Origin: Seohaeicola saemankumensis
GTDB lineage: Bacteria; Pseudomonadota; Alphaproteobacteria; Rhodobacterales; Rhodobacteraceae
Reading direction: 5' to 3'
Assembly (NCBI RefSeq): GCF_020171285.1
Contig: NZ_JAIUZI010000007.1
Location: 1 to 64,000, forward strand
DNA length: 64,000 bases
Under the pieces are notes generated by a model that ran no database searches, was not told the origin of the DNA, and was given only the letters and a program-made list of their open reading frames with translations. The translations under genes were made by a program, and so were the position numbers. Shown piece by piece: positions 27,385-36,549 of the stretch. Position 1 is the first letter of the stretch. Each line of letters begins with the position of its first letter.

Positions 27385-28971
27385 ATGCAGTGGGACCATA
27401 TCATCGTCGGGGCGGGCAGCGCGGGATGCGTGCTGGCCAAGCGGCTGAGCGAGGCCGGGCGCCGGGTGCTGCTGCTCGAGGCCGGCGGCAAGGACAATTA
27501 CCACTGGGTGCATATCCCGATCGGTTACCTCTATTGCATCGGCAATCCGCGCACCGATTGGATGTACCGCACCGCGCCCGAACCGGGGCTGAACGGGCGG
27601 TCGCTGATCTATCCGCGCGGCAAGGTGCTGGGCGGCTGTTCGTCGATCAACGGCATGCTCTACCTGCGCGGGCAGGCGGCGGATTACGACGGCTGGCGGC
27701 AGATGGGCAACACGGGCTGGGGCTGGGACGACGTGCTGCCCTATTTCCTGAAATCCGAGGATTACGTCGACGGCGCGTCCGAGATGCACGGCGCGGGCGG
27801 CGAATGGCGGGTGGAAAACCAGCGCCTGCACTGGGACGTGCTGGATCACTGGATGGAGGCCGCCGCCGCCTGGGGCCTGCCCAAGGTCACCGATTTCAAC
27901 ACCGGCGATAACGAGGGCGTCGGCTATTTCCGCGTCAACCAGCGCGGCGGCTGGCGGATGAACACCGCCAAGGCGTTCCTGCGCACCACCACCGGCGACC
28001 GGCTCAAGGTCGAAACCCAGGCCCAGACCCGCCGCGTGCTGGTCGAGAACGGCCGCGCCGTGGGGGTGGAATACGAACAGGGCGGGCAGGTGAAAACCGC
28101 CCGCGCGCAGGGTGATGTGATCCTTTCGGCAGGCGCCATCGGCAGCCCGCAGATCCTGCAACTGTCGGGCTTTGGCCCCGGCGCGCTGCTGCAACAGCAC
28201 GGCATCGCGGTGCAGGCCGACATGCCGGGGGTCGGCGCCAACCTGCAGGACCACCTGCAGCTGCGCTGCGCCTGGCGGCTGGAGGGGGCGAAAACGCTGA
28301 ACACGCTGGCCAATTCCCTGCTGGGCAAGGCGCGGATCGGGCTGGAATACGCGCTGACCCGGTCGGGCCCGATGTCGATGTCGCCCAGCCAGCTGGGCGC
28401 GTTTTCGAAATCGCGGCCCGATCTGGCCACGGCCGACCTCGAATACCATGTGCAGCCGCTGTCGCTGGATGCCTTTGGCGAACCGCTGCACGATTTCCCG
28501 GCGATCACCGCCAGCGTCTGCAACCTGCGCCCCGAAAGCCGGGGCAGCGTGCGGATCACCTCGCCCGACCCGCGCGAGGCCCCCGAAATCGCGCCCAACT
28601 ACCTGTCGACCGAGGGCGACCGCCAGGTCGCCGCCGACGCGATCCGCCAGTCCCGCGCGATCATGGCGCAGTCACCGATGCAGCGTTACGCCCCGGCCGA
28701 GATCAAACCCGGCGTCGACAGCGACGACACCCTCGACCTGATCCGCGCCGCCGGCGATGTCGGCACCACCATCTTTCACCCCGTCAGCACCGTGCGCATG
28801 GGGCCTGATGACGCCGCGCCGCTGGACGACCGGCTGCGGCTGCGCGGGCTCGATGGCCTGCGCGTGGCGGACGCCAGCGTGATGCCGACGATCACCAGCG
28901 GCAACACCAATGCGCCCACAATCATGATCGCGGAAAAGGCAGCCGACATGATTTTGCACGACGCGGGCTGA
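27385..28971 (+). CDS. GMC-family FAD oxidoreductase (choline-dehydrogenase-like)
   Basis: 528 residues. FAD-binding dinucleotide motif at the N-terminus (HIIVGAGSAGCVLAKRLSEA), GMC signature 1 (GKVLGGCSSINGMLYLRGQA), signature 2 near GAIGSPQILQLSGFG, and the C-terminal catalytic His/Asn region (TIFHPVSTVRMG, TSGNTNAPTIMIAEKAAD). Such enzymes oxidise alcohols, from choline to long-chain or aromatic alcohols. No betaine pathway gene is adjacent, so the substrate is left open. AGGCCAG precedes the ATG weakly. Confidence 0.9.
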   Translation: MQWDHIIVGAGSAGCVLAKRLSEAGRRVLLLEAGGKDNYHWVHIPIGYLYCIGNPRTDWMYRTAPEPGLNGRSLIYPRGKVLGGCSSINGMLYLRGQAADYDGWRQMGNTGWGWDDVLPYFLKSEDYVDGASEMHGAGGEWRVENQRLHWDVLDHWMEAAAAWGLPKVTDFNTGDNEGVGYFRVNQRGGWRMNTAKAFLRTTTGDRLKVETQAQTRRVLVENGRAVGVEYEQGGQVKTARAQGDVILSAGAIGSPQILQLSGFGPGALLQQHGIAVQADMPGVGANLQDHLQLRCAWRLEGAKTLNTLANSLLGKARIGLEYALTRSGPMSMSPSQLGAFSKSRPDLATADLEYHVQPLSLDAFGEPLHDFPAITASVCNLRPESRGSVRITSPDPREAPEIAPNYLSTEGDRQVAADAIRQSRAIMAQSPMQRYAPAEIKPGVDSDDTLDLIRAAGDVGTTIFHPVSTVRMGPDDAAPLDDRLRLRGLDGLRVADASVMPTITSGNTNAPTIMIAEKAADMILHDAG

Positions 28972-29064
28972 GATGTGACACAGATCATTTACAAACGGTG
29001 TCTAGGCGGGGACAGACTGTAACGAGTTGAAAAAGACTTGTTCGAACCGGGTAAGGAGTGAATT

Positions 29065-29991
29065 TTGACCGACGACACGCGCGACGATAACCAGAATGCG
29101 ATGGATTGGCTGGAAGCGGAACTTCAGGACACTTTCGACGAGGATCTGGAGATCGAATTCTCCGAACCGATGCTGTCGCTGGAAATCCGCAAGATCTACC
29201 GCGAACAGAACCCCGACATGCTGGACCGGCGGGTGTATTTCCGCAACCTGCTGCGGCTGCAGGCCGAACTGATCAAGGTGCAGGACTGGGTGCAGGAAAC
29301 CGGGGCCAAGGTCTGTATCCTGTTCGAAGGCCGCGATTCAGCGGGCAAGGGCGGCGTGATCAAACGCATCACACAGCGGCTGAACCCGCGCGTGGCCCGC
29401 GTTGTGGCGCTGCCGGCGCCGAACCGCCGGGAACAGAGCCAGTGGTATTTCCAGCGTTACGTGCCGCACCTGCCGGCGGGTGGCGAAATCGTGCTGTTCG
29501 ACCGGTCGTGGTACAACCGCGCCGGGGTCGAACGGGTGATGGGCTTTGCCACCGAGGACCAGGTCGAACAGTTCTTTCAGGACGTTCCCGAATTCGAACG
29601 GATGCTGGTGCGCTCGGGCATCATCCTGTTGAAATACTGGTTCTCGATCTCGGACGAGGAACAGCAGATGCGGTTCCTGATGCGCATCCACGACCCGATG
29701 AAACAGTGGAAGCTCAGCCCGATGGATCTCGAATCCCGGATCCGCTGGGAACAATACACCAAGGCCAAGGAGAGCATGTTCGCCCGCACCAACATCCCCG
29801 AGGCGCCCTGGTATATCGTCGAAGGCAACGACAAGAAACGCGAGCGGCTGAACTGCATCGAACATCTGCTGACCAAGATCCCCTATACCGAGGTGCCCAG
29901 CGAAAAGGTCACGCTGCCGGAACGCAGGTATAACCCGGACTACGAACGCCAGGTCCTGCCGGACGAGCTTTACGTGCCCAAGATTTACTGA
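29065..29991 (+). CDS. ppk2: Polyphosphate kinase 2 (TTG start)
   Basis: 308 residues. PPK2 family core with Walker A (FEGRDSAGKGGVIKRI), lid and Walker B (VLFDRSWYNRAGVERVMGF) and SPMDLESRIRWEQYTKAKE. PPK2 enzymes use polyphosphate to phosphorylate nucleotides, mainly GDP or ADP. The length with one kinase domain fits class I. The start is read as TTG at 29065, 6 bases after AAGGAG. An in-frame ATG at 29098 would shorten the acidic N-terminus by eleven residues. It follows the GMC gene in the same direction with a 93-bp gap. Confidence 0.92.
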   Translation: MTDDTRDDNQNAMDWLEAELQDTFDEDLEIEFSEPMLSLEIRKIYREQNPDMLDRRVYFRNLLRLQAELIKVQDWVQETGAKVCILFEGRDSAGKGGVIKRITQRLNPRVARVVALPAPNRREQSQWYFQRYVPHLPAGGEIVLFDRSWYNRAGVERVMGFATEDQVEQFFQDVPEFERMLVRSGIILLKYWFSISDEEQQMRFLMRIHDPMKQWKLSPMDLESRIRWEQYTKAKESMFARTNIPEAPWYIVEGNDKKRERLNCIEHLLTKIPYTEVPSEKVTLPERRYNPDYERQVLPDELYVPKIY

Positions 29992-30000
29992 TCGCGCCCT

Positions 30001-30026
30001 CCGCCTCCGGCCTTCGGGCCGGGCGG
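30001..30026 (+). terminator. Hairpin after ppk2
   Basis: CCGGCC-TTCG-GGCCGG stem capped by a stable tetraloop, with outer CCGC/GCGG pairs, 9 bases after the ppk2 stop. No U-tract follows. Confidence 0.55.
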
Positions 30027-30046
30027 GATTGACTTGCGGGCAGAAA

Positions 30047-30062
30047 TAGGACAATTGTCCTA
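30047..30062. promoter_or_regulatory. Perfect 16-bp palindrome, probable TetR operator
   Basis: TAGGACAATTGTCCTA reads the same on both strands and lies 18 bases before the tetR ATG, just downstream of a TTGACT element at 30029-30034 that could be a -35 box. A site here would let the TetR protein block its own promoter and so control the tetR-yciI-tag operon. Confidence 0.75.
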
Positions 30063-30080
30063 GTGACTGAAGGGGGCGGC

Positions 30081-30662
30081 ATGACACGGGTTTCCAAACG
30101 CGACCAGATCGTAGAGGCGGCGGATGACCTGTTTTACCGGCAGGGGTTCGACCACACCTCATTCGCCGACATCGCCGGGGTGGTGCGGATCTCGCGCGGG
30201 AATTTCTATCATCATTTCAAGACCAAGGACGACATCCTCGATGCCGTCATCGCCGCGCGGCTGGCCAACACCCGCGCCATGCTGGCCGACTGGCAGGTGC
30301 AGGGCGACAGCCCCGCCGCGCGCGTCGGCGCCTTTATCGACATCCTGCTGACCAACCGGGACAAGATCGAGCGCCACGGCTGTCCGGTGGGCACGCTGGC
30401 CACCGAACTGGCCAAGCTGAACCATGGCGCACAGGCCGATGCCGCCGCCATCTTTACCCTGTTCCGCACCTGGCTGCGCCGCCAGTTCGACCAGATGGGG
30501 CAGGGCGCGCGCGCCGACGACCTGGCGCTGCACCTGCTCGCCCGCAGCCAGGGTATCGCTACCCTGATGACCGCCTACCGCGACCCCGACTTCCTGTGCC
30601 GCGAACGCGATGCGCTGCACGACTGGCTGGATGGTCTCGCGCCTCCGCCCCCCCACCACTGA
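30081..30662 (+). CDS. TetR/AcrR family transcriptional regulator
   Basis: 193 residues. N-terminal HTH (QIVEAADDLFYRQGFDHTSF, then RISRGNFYHHFKTKDDILDA) and a divergent ligand-binding helical domain with a CPVGTLATELAKLNH segment. The ATG at 30081 follows AGGGGGCGGC; a GTG at 30063 is possible but overlaps the operator. The downstream genes for a YciI-like protein and Tag follow at 18 and 2 bases, so one transcript is likely. The inducer is unknown. Confidence 0.9.
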   Translation: MTRVSKRDQIVEAADDLFYRQGFDHTSFADIAGVVRISRGNFYHHFKTKDDILDAVIAARLANTRAMLADWQVQGDSPAARVGAFIDILLTNRDKIERHGCPVGTLATELAKLNHGAQADAAAIFTLFRTWLRRQFDQMGQGARADDLALHLLARSQGIATLMTAYRDPDFLCRERDALHDWLDGLAPPPPHH

Positions 30663-30680
30663 CCGCACGAGGACCCGCGC

Positions 30681-30971
30681 ATGTTTACCGTCTTTCTCAA
30701 GTTTTCCGCCAACCGGGCCGCCGCCCCCGCCCATATGGAGGGCCACAAGGCCTGGCTGCGGCAGGGGTTTGACGATGGCGTTTTCCTGGCCGCGGGCAGT
30801 CTCGCGCAGGGCGGCGGCGCGATCCTCGCCCATGCCACGACCGAGGCCGAGCTGCGCGCCCGCCTCGCCGCCGACCCCTTTGTCGAACACGACGTGGTCA
30901 CGGTCGAGCTGACCGAATTCACCCCGTCGCTGACCGACCCGCGCCTGACCTTTTTGACCGAGGCCGCCTGA
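30681..30971 (+). CDS. YciI-like protein
   Basis: 96 residues, ferredoxin-like YciI fold: MFTVFLKFSANRAAAPAHME, H-K-A-W-L, FLAAGSLAQGGGAILAHATT and the FVEHDVVTVELTEF end. The conserved His of the family (HMEGH) is present. Function of the family is mostly unknown; some members act on small aromatic or lactone substrates. It lies between tetR and tag with a 2-base gap to tag. Confidence 0.82.
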   Translation: MFTVFLKFSANRAAAPAHMEGHKAWLRQGFDDGVFLAAGSLAQGGGAILAHATTEAELRARLAADPFVEHDVVTVELTEFTPSLTDPRLTFLTEAA

Positions 30972-30973
30972 CC

Positions 30974-31582
30974 ATGGCGAAAACCGTTCCCGGCCCCGAC
31001 GGCCGCCCGCGTTGCGGCTGGTGTTCCGCCGCCCCCGAATTCTTTGCCTACCACGACCACGAATGGGGCTACCCGGTGGGCGACGACCGGCTGCTGTTCG
31101 AAAAGCTTTGTCTCGAAAGCTTTCAGTCCGGTCTCAGCTGGCGCACCATCCTGGCCAAACGCGACAACTTCCGCGCCGCCTTTGACAATTTCGACCGTGA
31201 AAAGGTCGCCCGCTACGGCGAGGGCGATGTCGCCCGCCTGCTGGGCGACGCCGGTATCGTCCGCCATCGGGGCAAGATCGAGGCGGTGATCAACAACGCC
31301 GCCCGCGCCTGCGAACTGGCCGAGGAGGAGGGCTCGCTCGCCGCCTATATCTGGCGCCACGAACCCGCGCCCGAGGATCTGGCCGAACCGCAAAGCCTGA
31401 CCACCTCGCCGATGTCGGTGAAACTGTCCAAAGACCTGAAAAAGCGCGGCTGGAAATTCGTCGGCCCCACCACCGTCTTTGCCTTTCTTCAGGCGATGGG
31501 GCTGATCAACGACCACGCGACCGGCTGCGTCATGCGCGAAAAGGCCGCCCAGGCGCGCCGGGCCTTCACCGTCCCCCGGTGA
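30974..31582 (+). CDS. tag: DNA-3-methyladenine glycosylase I
   Basis: 202 residues. Tag removes 3-methyladenine from alkylated DNA. Visible are the zinc-site cysteine in RCGWCSAAPEFFAYHDHEWG, the HDHEWGYP motif, ESFQSGLSWRTILAKRDNFR, and the C-terminal zinc ligands in NDHATGCVMR. It appears to be the last gene of the tetR operon, which suggests the operon responds to alkylating or electrophilic stress. Confidence 0.95.
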   Translation: MAKTVPGPDGRPRCGWCSAAPEFFAYHDHEWGYPVGDDRLLFEKLCLESFQSGLSWRTILAKRDNFRAAFDNFDREKVARYGEGDVARLLGDAGIVRHRGKIEAVINNAARACELAEEEGSLAAYIWRHEPAPEDLAEPQSLTTSPMSVKLSKDLKKRGWKFVGPTTVFAFLQAMGLINDHATGCVMREKAAQARRAFTVPR

Positions 31583-31682
31583 TCTCTCGCCCCCGGCGCG
31601 TATGCTTGCCAGCCGGAACCGCCGCGTTACCATGAGGTGTCCGCGCGCCCCGCTGGGCCGCGCCACCAAGCGGAGGACCCAC

Positions 31683-32543
31683 ATGACCACACCCCGAACG
31701 CTGGCGGCCGCCCTGGTGACGGCCCTGTTCCTGGCCCCGGCCACCGCGTCCACGATCCAGCAGGACGTCGACGACGCCTTTGACCAGATCGCCGCCGGCG
31801 TGGCCGAGGCCGGCCTTGCGCCGGTGATCGCGATTGATCACGCACGGCTGGCGGGGGAACAGGGGGTCGACATGCCGCCCTCGCGCGTTCAGCTGTTTTC
31901 GGACCCGGCGACCAATGCCGCCCTGCTGGCCGAAAACATCCGCGCCGGGCTGGACCTGCCGTTTCGCGCGCTCAGCTACGCCGCGCCCGACGGGCTTGCG
32001 GTGACCTATACCTCCGCCGATTTCCTGCGGATCCGCCATGACATTGGCAATACCGAGGCGCTGACGGCCTTTGACCGCGCGCTGGCGGCGGCGCTGGCCG
32101 GGCTGGACAGCACCGCGCCGCGCCCGGTGCCGGTGGATGGGCTGAGCGCCAACCACGGCATACTGGAACTGCGCAGCCCGCACGACGTGGCCGAATCCGT
32201 CGCCCGCCTGCGCGGCATCGTCGAGGCGCAGTCCGACACCGTCTGGTTCGGCGACATCGACTTTGCCGCAGAGGCGGCCGCGCAGGGGGTCGATCTGCCG
32301 CCGGCGGTTTTGTTGCTCTTCGGTGGCCCCGCGCCCGGCGGTGTCGCCATGGCGCAGTTTCCCGCGATCGGGGTCGACGCCTTTTGCCAGAAACTGCTGG
32401 TCTACGCCCATCCCGACGGCGGCTCGGTGGTGATCTACAACAGCATCACCGCCCTGGCCGAATTGCACTATGGCGCCTCTGCCTTGCCGCACCAAATGCT
32501 GGACGAACGGCTGACCGCGACCTTCGTCAAGGCGCTGGAATGA
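31683..32543 (+). CDS. Exported protein with two DUF302 domains
   Basis: 286 residues. Signal peptide MTTPRTLAAALVTALFLAPA with cleavage after ATA. The mature part appears to be two DUF302-type units (about 25-150 and 155-286). Each has the L-F-x-[DG]-P motif (VQLFSDPATNAALLAENIRA; LLFGGPAPGGVAMAQFPAIG) followed by LDLPFRALSYA or VDAFCQKLLVYA. DUF302 is a small beta-alpha fold of unknown role. ATG at 31683 follows AGCGGAGGACCCAC. Confidence 0.82.
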   Translation: MTTPRTLAAALVTALFLAPATASTIQQDVDDAFDQIAAGVAEAGLAPVIAIDHARLAGEQGVDMPPSRVQLFSDPATNAALLAENIRAGLDLPFRALSYAAPDGLAVTYTSADFLRIRHDIGNTEALTAFDRALAAALAGLDSTAPRPVPVDGLSANHGILELRSPHDVAESVARLRGIVEAQSDTVWFGDIDFAAEAAAQGVDLPPAVLLLFGGPAPGGVAMAQFPAIGVDAFCQKLLVYAHPDGGSVVIYNSITALAELHYGASALPHQMLDERLTATFVKALE

Positions 32544-32603
32544 TCCCCGCCGGTTGACAGCGCCACCCGGCCGGGCGCAGGCTTTGCACAGCAGGAAGAA
32601 CCC

Positions 32604-33800
32604 ATGTCCGACGCCCCCATCTATGACATCGACCCGCCCGCCTTCTGGGCCGATCCCTACCCGGATCTGGCAGGGATGCGCGCCCGCGCGCCCATCGTCT
32701 ATGTGCCGCAACTGGGCGCGACTCTGCTGACCCGCCGCGATGACATCTTTGACAACGAAAAACGGATCGAGGTGTTTTCCTCGGACCAGCCCGACGGGCT
32801 GATGACCGTGCTGATGGGCCAGAACATGATGCGCAAGGACGGGGCCGCCCATATGGCCGAGCGCAAGGCGATCTTTCCCACCGTCAGCCCCCGCACCGTG
32901 CGCGACACCTGGACCGCGCAATTCCGCGCCGCCACCGCCCGCATTCTCGACGACCTCGCCGGCCGGCCCGGCTTTGACCTGATGGCGGACTATGCCATGC
33001 CGGTCAGCGCCGAGGCGCTGAAGGCGATGACCGGCCTCACCAACATGACCGCGCACGAGACGAACCGCGTGAGCCAGGGCATGATCGACGGCTGCGCCAA
33101 TTACGCGGGCGACCCGGCGGTCGAGGCCAATTGCCACGATTGCACCGCCTCCATCGACGCCCATATCGACGCGATGATCCCGGTGCTTGACGCCGCCCCC
33201 GACCATTCGCTGTTGTCGGTGCAGCGCCGCGCCGGGCTGTCGGACGCGCAGACCCGCGCTAATATCAAGCTGGCGATTTCCGGCGGCCAGAACGAACCGC
33301 GCGACGCCATCGCCGGCACGGTCTGGGCGCTCTTGACCCATCCCGACCAGCTGGCCCTGATCCGCTCGGGCGCGGCGACGTGGCTGCAGGCGTTCGAGGA
33401 ATACGCCCGCTGGATCTCGCCCATCGGCATGTCGCCGCGCCGGGTGGCGCGGCCCTATACCCTGCACGGCGTCACCTTCGCGCCCGACGACCGGGTGTTT
33501 CTGATGTTCGGCTCGGGCAACCGCGATGAACGCGTCTTTGCCGACCCGGACCGCTTTGACATCACCCGTGACACCGGCCCGGCCATCTCCTTTGGTGCCG
33601 GTCCGCATTTCTGCGCCGGGGCCTGGGCGTCCAAGGCGCTGATCGCCGATGTCGCCCTGCCGATGCTGTTCGACCGCCTGCCGGATCTGGCGCTGGATGG
33701 TGACGCGCCTTTTGGCGGCTGGGCCTTTCGCGGGCCGCTGCGAATGCCAGTGCGCGGGCCAGTGCGCGGACCAGTGCGCGGGGCCGCGCGGCCCGTGTGA
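32604..33800 (+). CDS. Cytochrome P450
   Basis: 398 residues, soluble bacterial type. I-helix around AISGGQNEPRDAIAGTVWAL, the ExxR motif (EEYAR), and the heme-ligand loop FGAGPHFCAGAWAS with Cys337. The I-helix has E-P-R in place of the common A-G-x-[DE]-T, as in some alphaproteobacterial P450s. A slightly repetitive basic tail (PVRGPVRGPVRG) comes from a 12-bp repeat. No ferredoxin or reductase gene is adjacent. A flavin oxidoreductase follows 91 bases downstream. Substrate unknown. Confidence 0.92.
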   Translation: MSDAPIYDIDPPAFWADPYPDLAGMRARAPIVYVPQLGATLLTRRDDIFDNEKRIEVFSSDQPDGLMTVLMGQNMMRKDGAAHMAERKAIFPTVSPRTVRDTWTAQFRAATARILDDLAGRPGFDLMADYAMPVSAEALKAMTGLTNMTAHETNRVSQGMIDGCANYAGDPAVEANCHDCTASIDAHIDAMIPVLDAAPDHSLLSVQRRAGLSDAQTRANIKLAISGGQNEPRDAIAGTVWALLTHPDQLALIRSGAATWLQAFEEYARWISPIGMSPRRVARPYTLHGVTFAPDDRVFLMFGSGNRDERVFADPDRFDITRDTGPAISFGAGPHFCAGAWASKALIADVALPMLFDRLPDLALDGDAPFGGWAFRGPLRMPVRGPVRGPVRGAARPV

Positions 33801-33891
33801 CCCAAGGGAACGGTTGCCGCCCCGCCACGCATCCTGTCAAGTGTCAGCCGAACCGGACTATGCCGGAAAAACCTATCGCAAGGACTTCTCA

Positions 33892-35001
33892 ATGAGCCGC
33901 GTCGACTCCCTGTTCCAGCCCGTGACCCTGGACAAGCTGACCCTGAAGAACCGGATCGTCATGGCCCCGATGACCCGCACCTATTCCCCCGGCAACGTGC
34001 CCAATGACCTCAACGTCGCTTATTACCGCCGCCGCGCCGAAGGCGGCGTCGGGCTGATCATCACCGAGGGCACCTGCGTCAACCACATCGCCGCGAGCGG
34101 TTACCCCAACGTGCCGATGTTCTATGGCGACGAGGCGCTGGCGGGCTGGAAAAAGGTCGTCGATGCGGTGCACGCGGCGGGCGGCAAGATCGCGCCGCAG
34201 CTGTGGCACGTCGGCGCCATCCGCCGCCCTGGCGTCGAGCCCGGCGGCGACACCCCCGGCCACAGCCCAAGCGGCATGGCCCGGCCGGGCAAGGTCTCGG
34301 GTCACGCCATGACCCAGCAGGACATCGACGACGTGGTCGCCGCCTTTGCCCAGGCCGCCGCCGACGCCAAATCCATCGGCTGCGACGCGGTCGAACTGCA
34401 CGGCGCCCATGGCTACCTGATCGACCAGTTCTTCTGGGAGGGCACCAACCAGCGCGACGACGCCTATGGCGGCGACCTCGCCGCGCGCTCGCGCTTTGCG
34501 ATCGAGATCATCCGCGCCGTGCGCGCCGCCGTGGGCCCCGATTTCCCGATCATCTTCCGCTATTCGCAATGGAAACAGCAGGACTACGCGGCCCGCCTCT
34601 GCGACACGCCAGAGGAGCTGGGCGTTTTCCTCAACCGCCTGTCCGAGGCCGGCGTCGACATCTTCCACTGCTCCACCCGCCGCTTTTGGGAACCCGAGTT
34701 CGAGGGCAGCGATCTGAACCTCGCCGGCTGGACCCGCAAGCTGACCGGCAAACCGGCGATCACCGTCGGCAGCGTCGGGCTGAACGCCGATTTCCTGCCC
34801 GAGGACGGCACCGCCAATTTCAAGGCGGCCGAACCGGCCAGCATCGACAACCTGCTGGAGCGCGTGGAACGCGACGAATTCGACCTCGTCGCCGTCGGCC
34901 GCGCCCTGATCGCCAACCCCGACTGGGCCAACCAGGTCGCCGCCGGCAACTTCGACAGCCTCGCGGCCTATGAAAAGGACATGCTGCAAAAACTGGCCTG
35001 A
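33892..35001 (+). CDS. Old Yellow Enzyme family NADH:flavin oxidoreductase
   Basis: 369 residues from MSRVDSLFQPVTLDKLTLKN. FMN-barrel signatures: RIVMAPMTRTYSPG, GGVGLIITEGT, the APQLWHVG segment, DAVELHGAHGYLIDQFFWEG, NQRDDAYGGDLAARSRF, and the phosphate-binding VGRALIANPDW near the C-terminus. Reduces activated alkenes or nitro groups with NAD(P)H. It sits between a P450 and an MDR oxidoreductase, all co-directional, suggesting shared catabolism or detoxification of one compound class; this is inference. Confidence 0.92.
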   Translation: MSRVDSLFQPVTLDKLTLKNRIVMAPMTRTYSPGNVPNDLNVAYYRRRAEGGVGLIITEGTCVNHIAASGYPNVPMFYGDEALAGWKKVVDAVHAAGGKIAPQLWHVGAIRRPGVEPGGDTPGHSPSGMARPGKVSGHAMTQQDIDDVVAAFAQAAADAKSIGCDAVELHGAHGYLIDQFFWEGTNQRDDAYGGDLAARSRFAIEIIRAVRAAVGPDFPIIFRYSQWKQQDYAARLCDTPEELGVFLNRLSEAGVDIFHCSTRRFWEPEFEGSDLNLAGWTRKLTGKPAITVGSVGLNADFLPEDGTANFKAAEPASIDNLLERVERDEFDLVAVGRALIANPDWANQVAAGNFDSLAAYEKDMLQKLA

Positions 35002-35164
35002 GCCTGTGCGGTCGCCCTGCCGGACACCGCCACGCGCCCGCCGCATCGACCCGGCGGGCCGTCGACAGAGGGCCGCAGCCGCGAGCCGCCTTTGATACCA
35101 GCTGGTCGGGTCGTCGATCCGACCCTATCTTTCCAACCTGAACCCGAAACCTGGAGATACCGAC

Positions 35165-36277
35165 ATGAGCACCACCGGCAAACAGCTTTTCACAACGCTC
35201 GAAAGCGATGGCACCCTCACCGTCGCGATCGAGGATGTGACCTTTCCCGATCCGACCGGCAATCAGGTCCTTGTGAAAATGGAGGCGGCGCCGATCAACC
35301 CGTCGGATCTCGCCATTCTCACCGGCGCGGCCGATCTGGAAAACGCCGACTATTCGCCCGGAAAATACGTCGCCACCATGCCCGAGCCGTTCAACTCGGG
35401 ATCCAAGGCGCGTCACGGGCTGAAACTGCCCGCCGGCAACGAAGGCGCGGGCACCGTCGTCGCCACGGGTGACAGCGACATGGCCAAGGCTCTGATGGGC
35501 CAGCGCGTCGCCTGTGTGCCGGGCAATGCCTACAGCCAGTATTGCATCGCCGAGGCCGCCATGTGCCTGCCGCTGGGCGACTATTCGGCCGAGGACGGAG
35601 CGAGCGCCTTTGTCAATCCGATGACCGCGCTGGGGTTCGTCGAAAATGCGAAAATGGACGGGCAGAACGCGATCCTGCATACGGTCGGGGCCTCCAACCT
35701 CGGCCAGATGCTGACCCGCATCTGCAACGAAGACGGCATCGGGCTGGTCAATATCGTGCGCAAGGAGGCCCAGGCCGATCTGCTCAGGCAGATCGGTTCG
35801 ACCCATATCGTCAATTCGTCGGCGGACGACTTCATGTCCCAACTCCGCACCGCAATCGACGACACCGACGCTTTCTACGGGTTCGACCCGATCGGCGGCG
35901 GCAAATCGGTCGACAGCGTCTTCAAGGCGATGGAACAGGTCGCGGTTGGCAAGATGACCGAATACTCGCGCTATGGGTCCAACCAGCAAAAGCGCATGTT
36001 CATCTACGGGCGGCTGGACGTCGGCCCGACGATCCTGTCGCCCAGTTACGGCTTTGGCTGGACCCTGTCGGGCTGGCTCCTGTTCCCCTTCCTTCAATCG
36101 GCCGGAATGGAAACCGTGGGCCGGATGCGCAAGCGTGTGCTGGAAAACCTGACGACCACCTTTGCCAGCCACTACAAGAAACGGGTCGATCTCGAAGAGA
36201 TGCTGACCAAGGACGCCGTCACCGACTATCGCGCGATGAAAACGGGCGAGAAATACCTCGTCATGCCCTGGAAGTGA
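35165..36277 (+). CDS. MDR-superfamily zinc-type alcohol dehydrogenase/quinone oxidoreductase homologue
   Basis: 370 residues. GroES-like N-terminal half (NQVLVKMEAAPINPSDLAIL, PAGNEGAGTVVATG) and Rossmann half (AILHTVGASNLGQMLTRICN, VNIVRKEAQADLLRQIGSTH). No structural-zinc cysteine cluster is present, so it is the zinc-free quinone-oxidoreductase-like type. Oxidises or reduces small carbonyl or enone substrates with NAD(P)H. GGAGATACCG precedes the ATG. Last of the P450-OYE-MDR run. Confidence 0.87.
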   Translation: MSTTGKQLFTTLESDGTLTVAIEDVTFPDPTGNQVLVKMEAAPINPSDLAILTGAADLENADYSPGKYVATMPEPFNSGSKARHGLKLPAGNEGAGTVVATGDSDMAKALMGQRVACVPGNAYSQYCIAEAAMCLPLGDYSAEDGASAFVNPMTALGFVENAKMDGQNAILHTVGASNLGQMLTRICNEDGIGLVNIVRKEAQADLLRQIGSTHIVNSSADDFMSQLRTAIDDTDAFYGFDPIGGGKSVDSVFKAMEQVAVGKMTEYSRYGSNQQKRMFIYGRLDVGPTILSPSYGFGWTLSGWLLFPFLQSAGMETVGRMRKRVLENLTTTFASHYKKRVDLEEMLTKDAVTDYRAMKTGEKYLVMPWK

Positions 36278-36549
36278 CGTGCCCGCGCCCGGGAATGCGG
36301 GGCCGCGCCGGGTGACCGGCGCGGCGCTGATCCGGCGCTGATCCAGTTTTTCGTTCAGTTCCCTCCATGCTGGCCGGAGCATGGCGCGGTGCTCAGCCTG
36401 CGGTTTCAAACCGTCCCAGCGCTTTGCCGGCAAAGCCTGTCCGGCCGGGTCGCCCGCAGAACGTACAGCCGTGACCCGGACACAAGGGGCATCCGACCCC
36501 CGCGCCGTCGGCACTTCCGGTGCTATCAGTGATGCAAGCTGTTCGCTGT

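Noticed and set aside
31566..33608. 680-residue open frame on the minus strand
   Set aside because: Antisense of the DUF302 and P450 genes; no recognisable domain.
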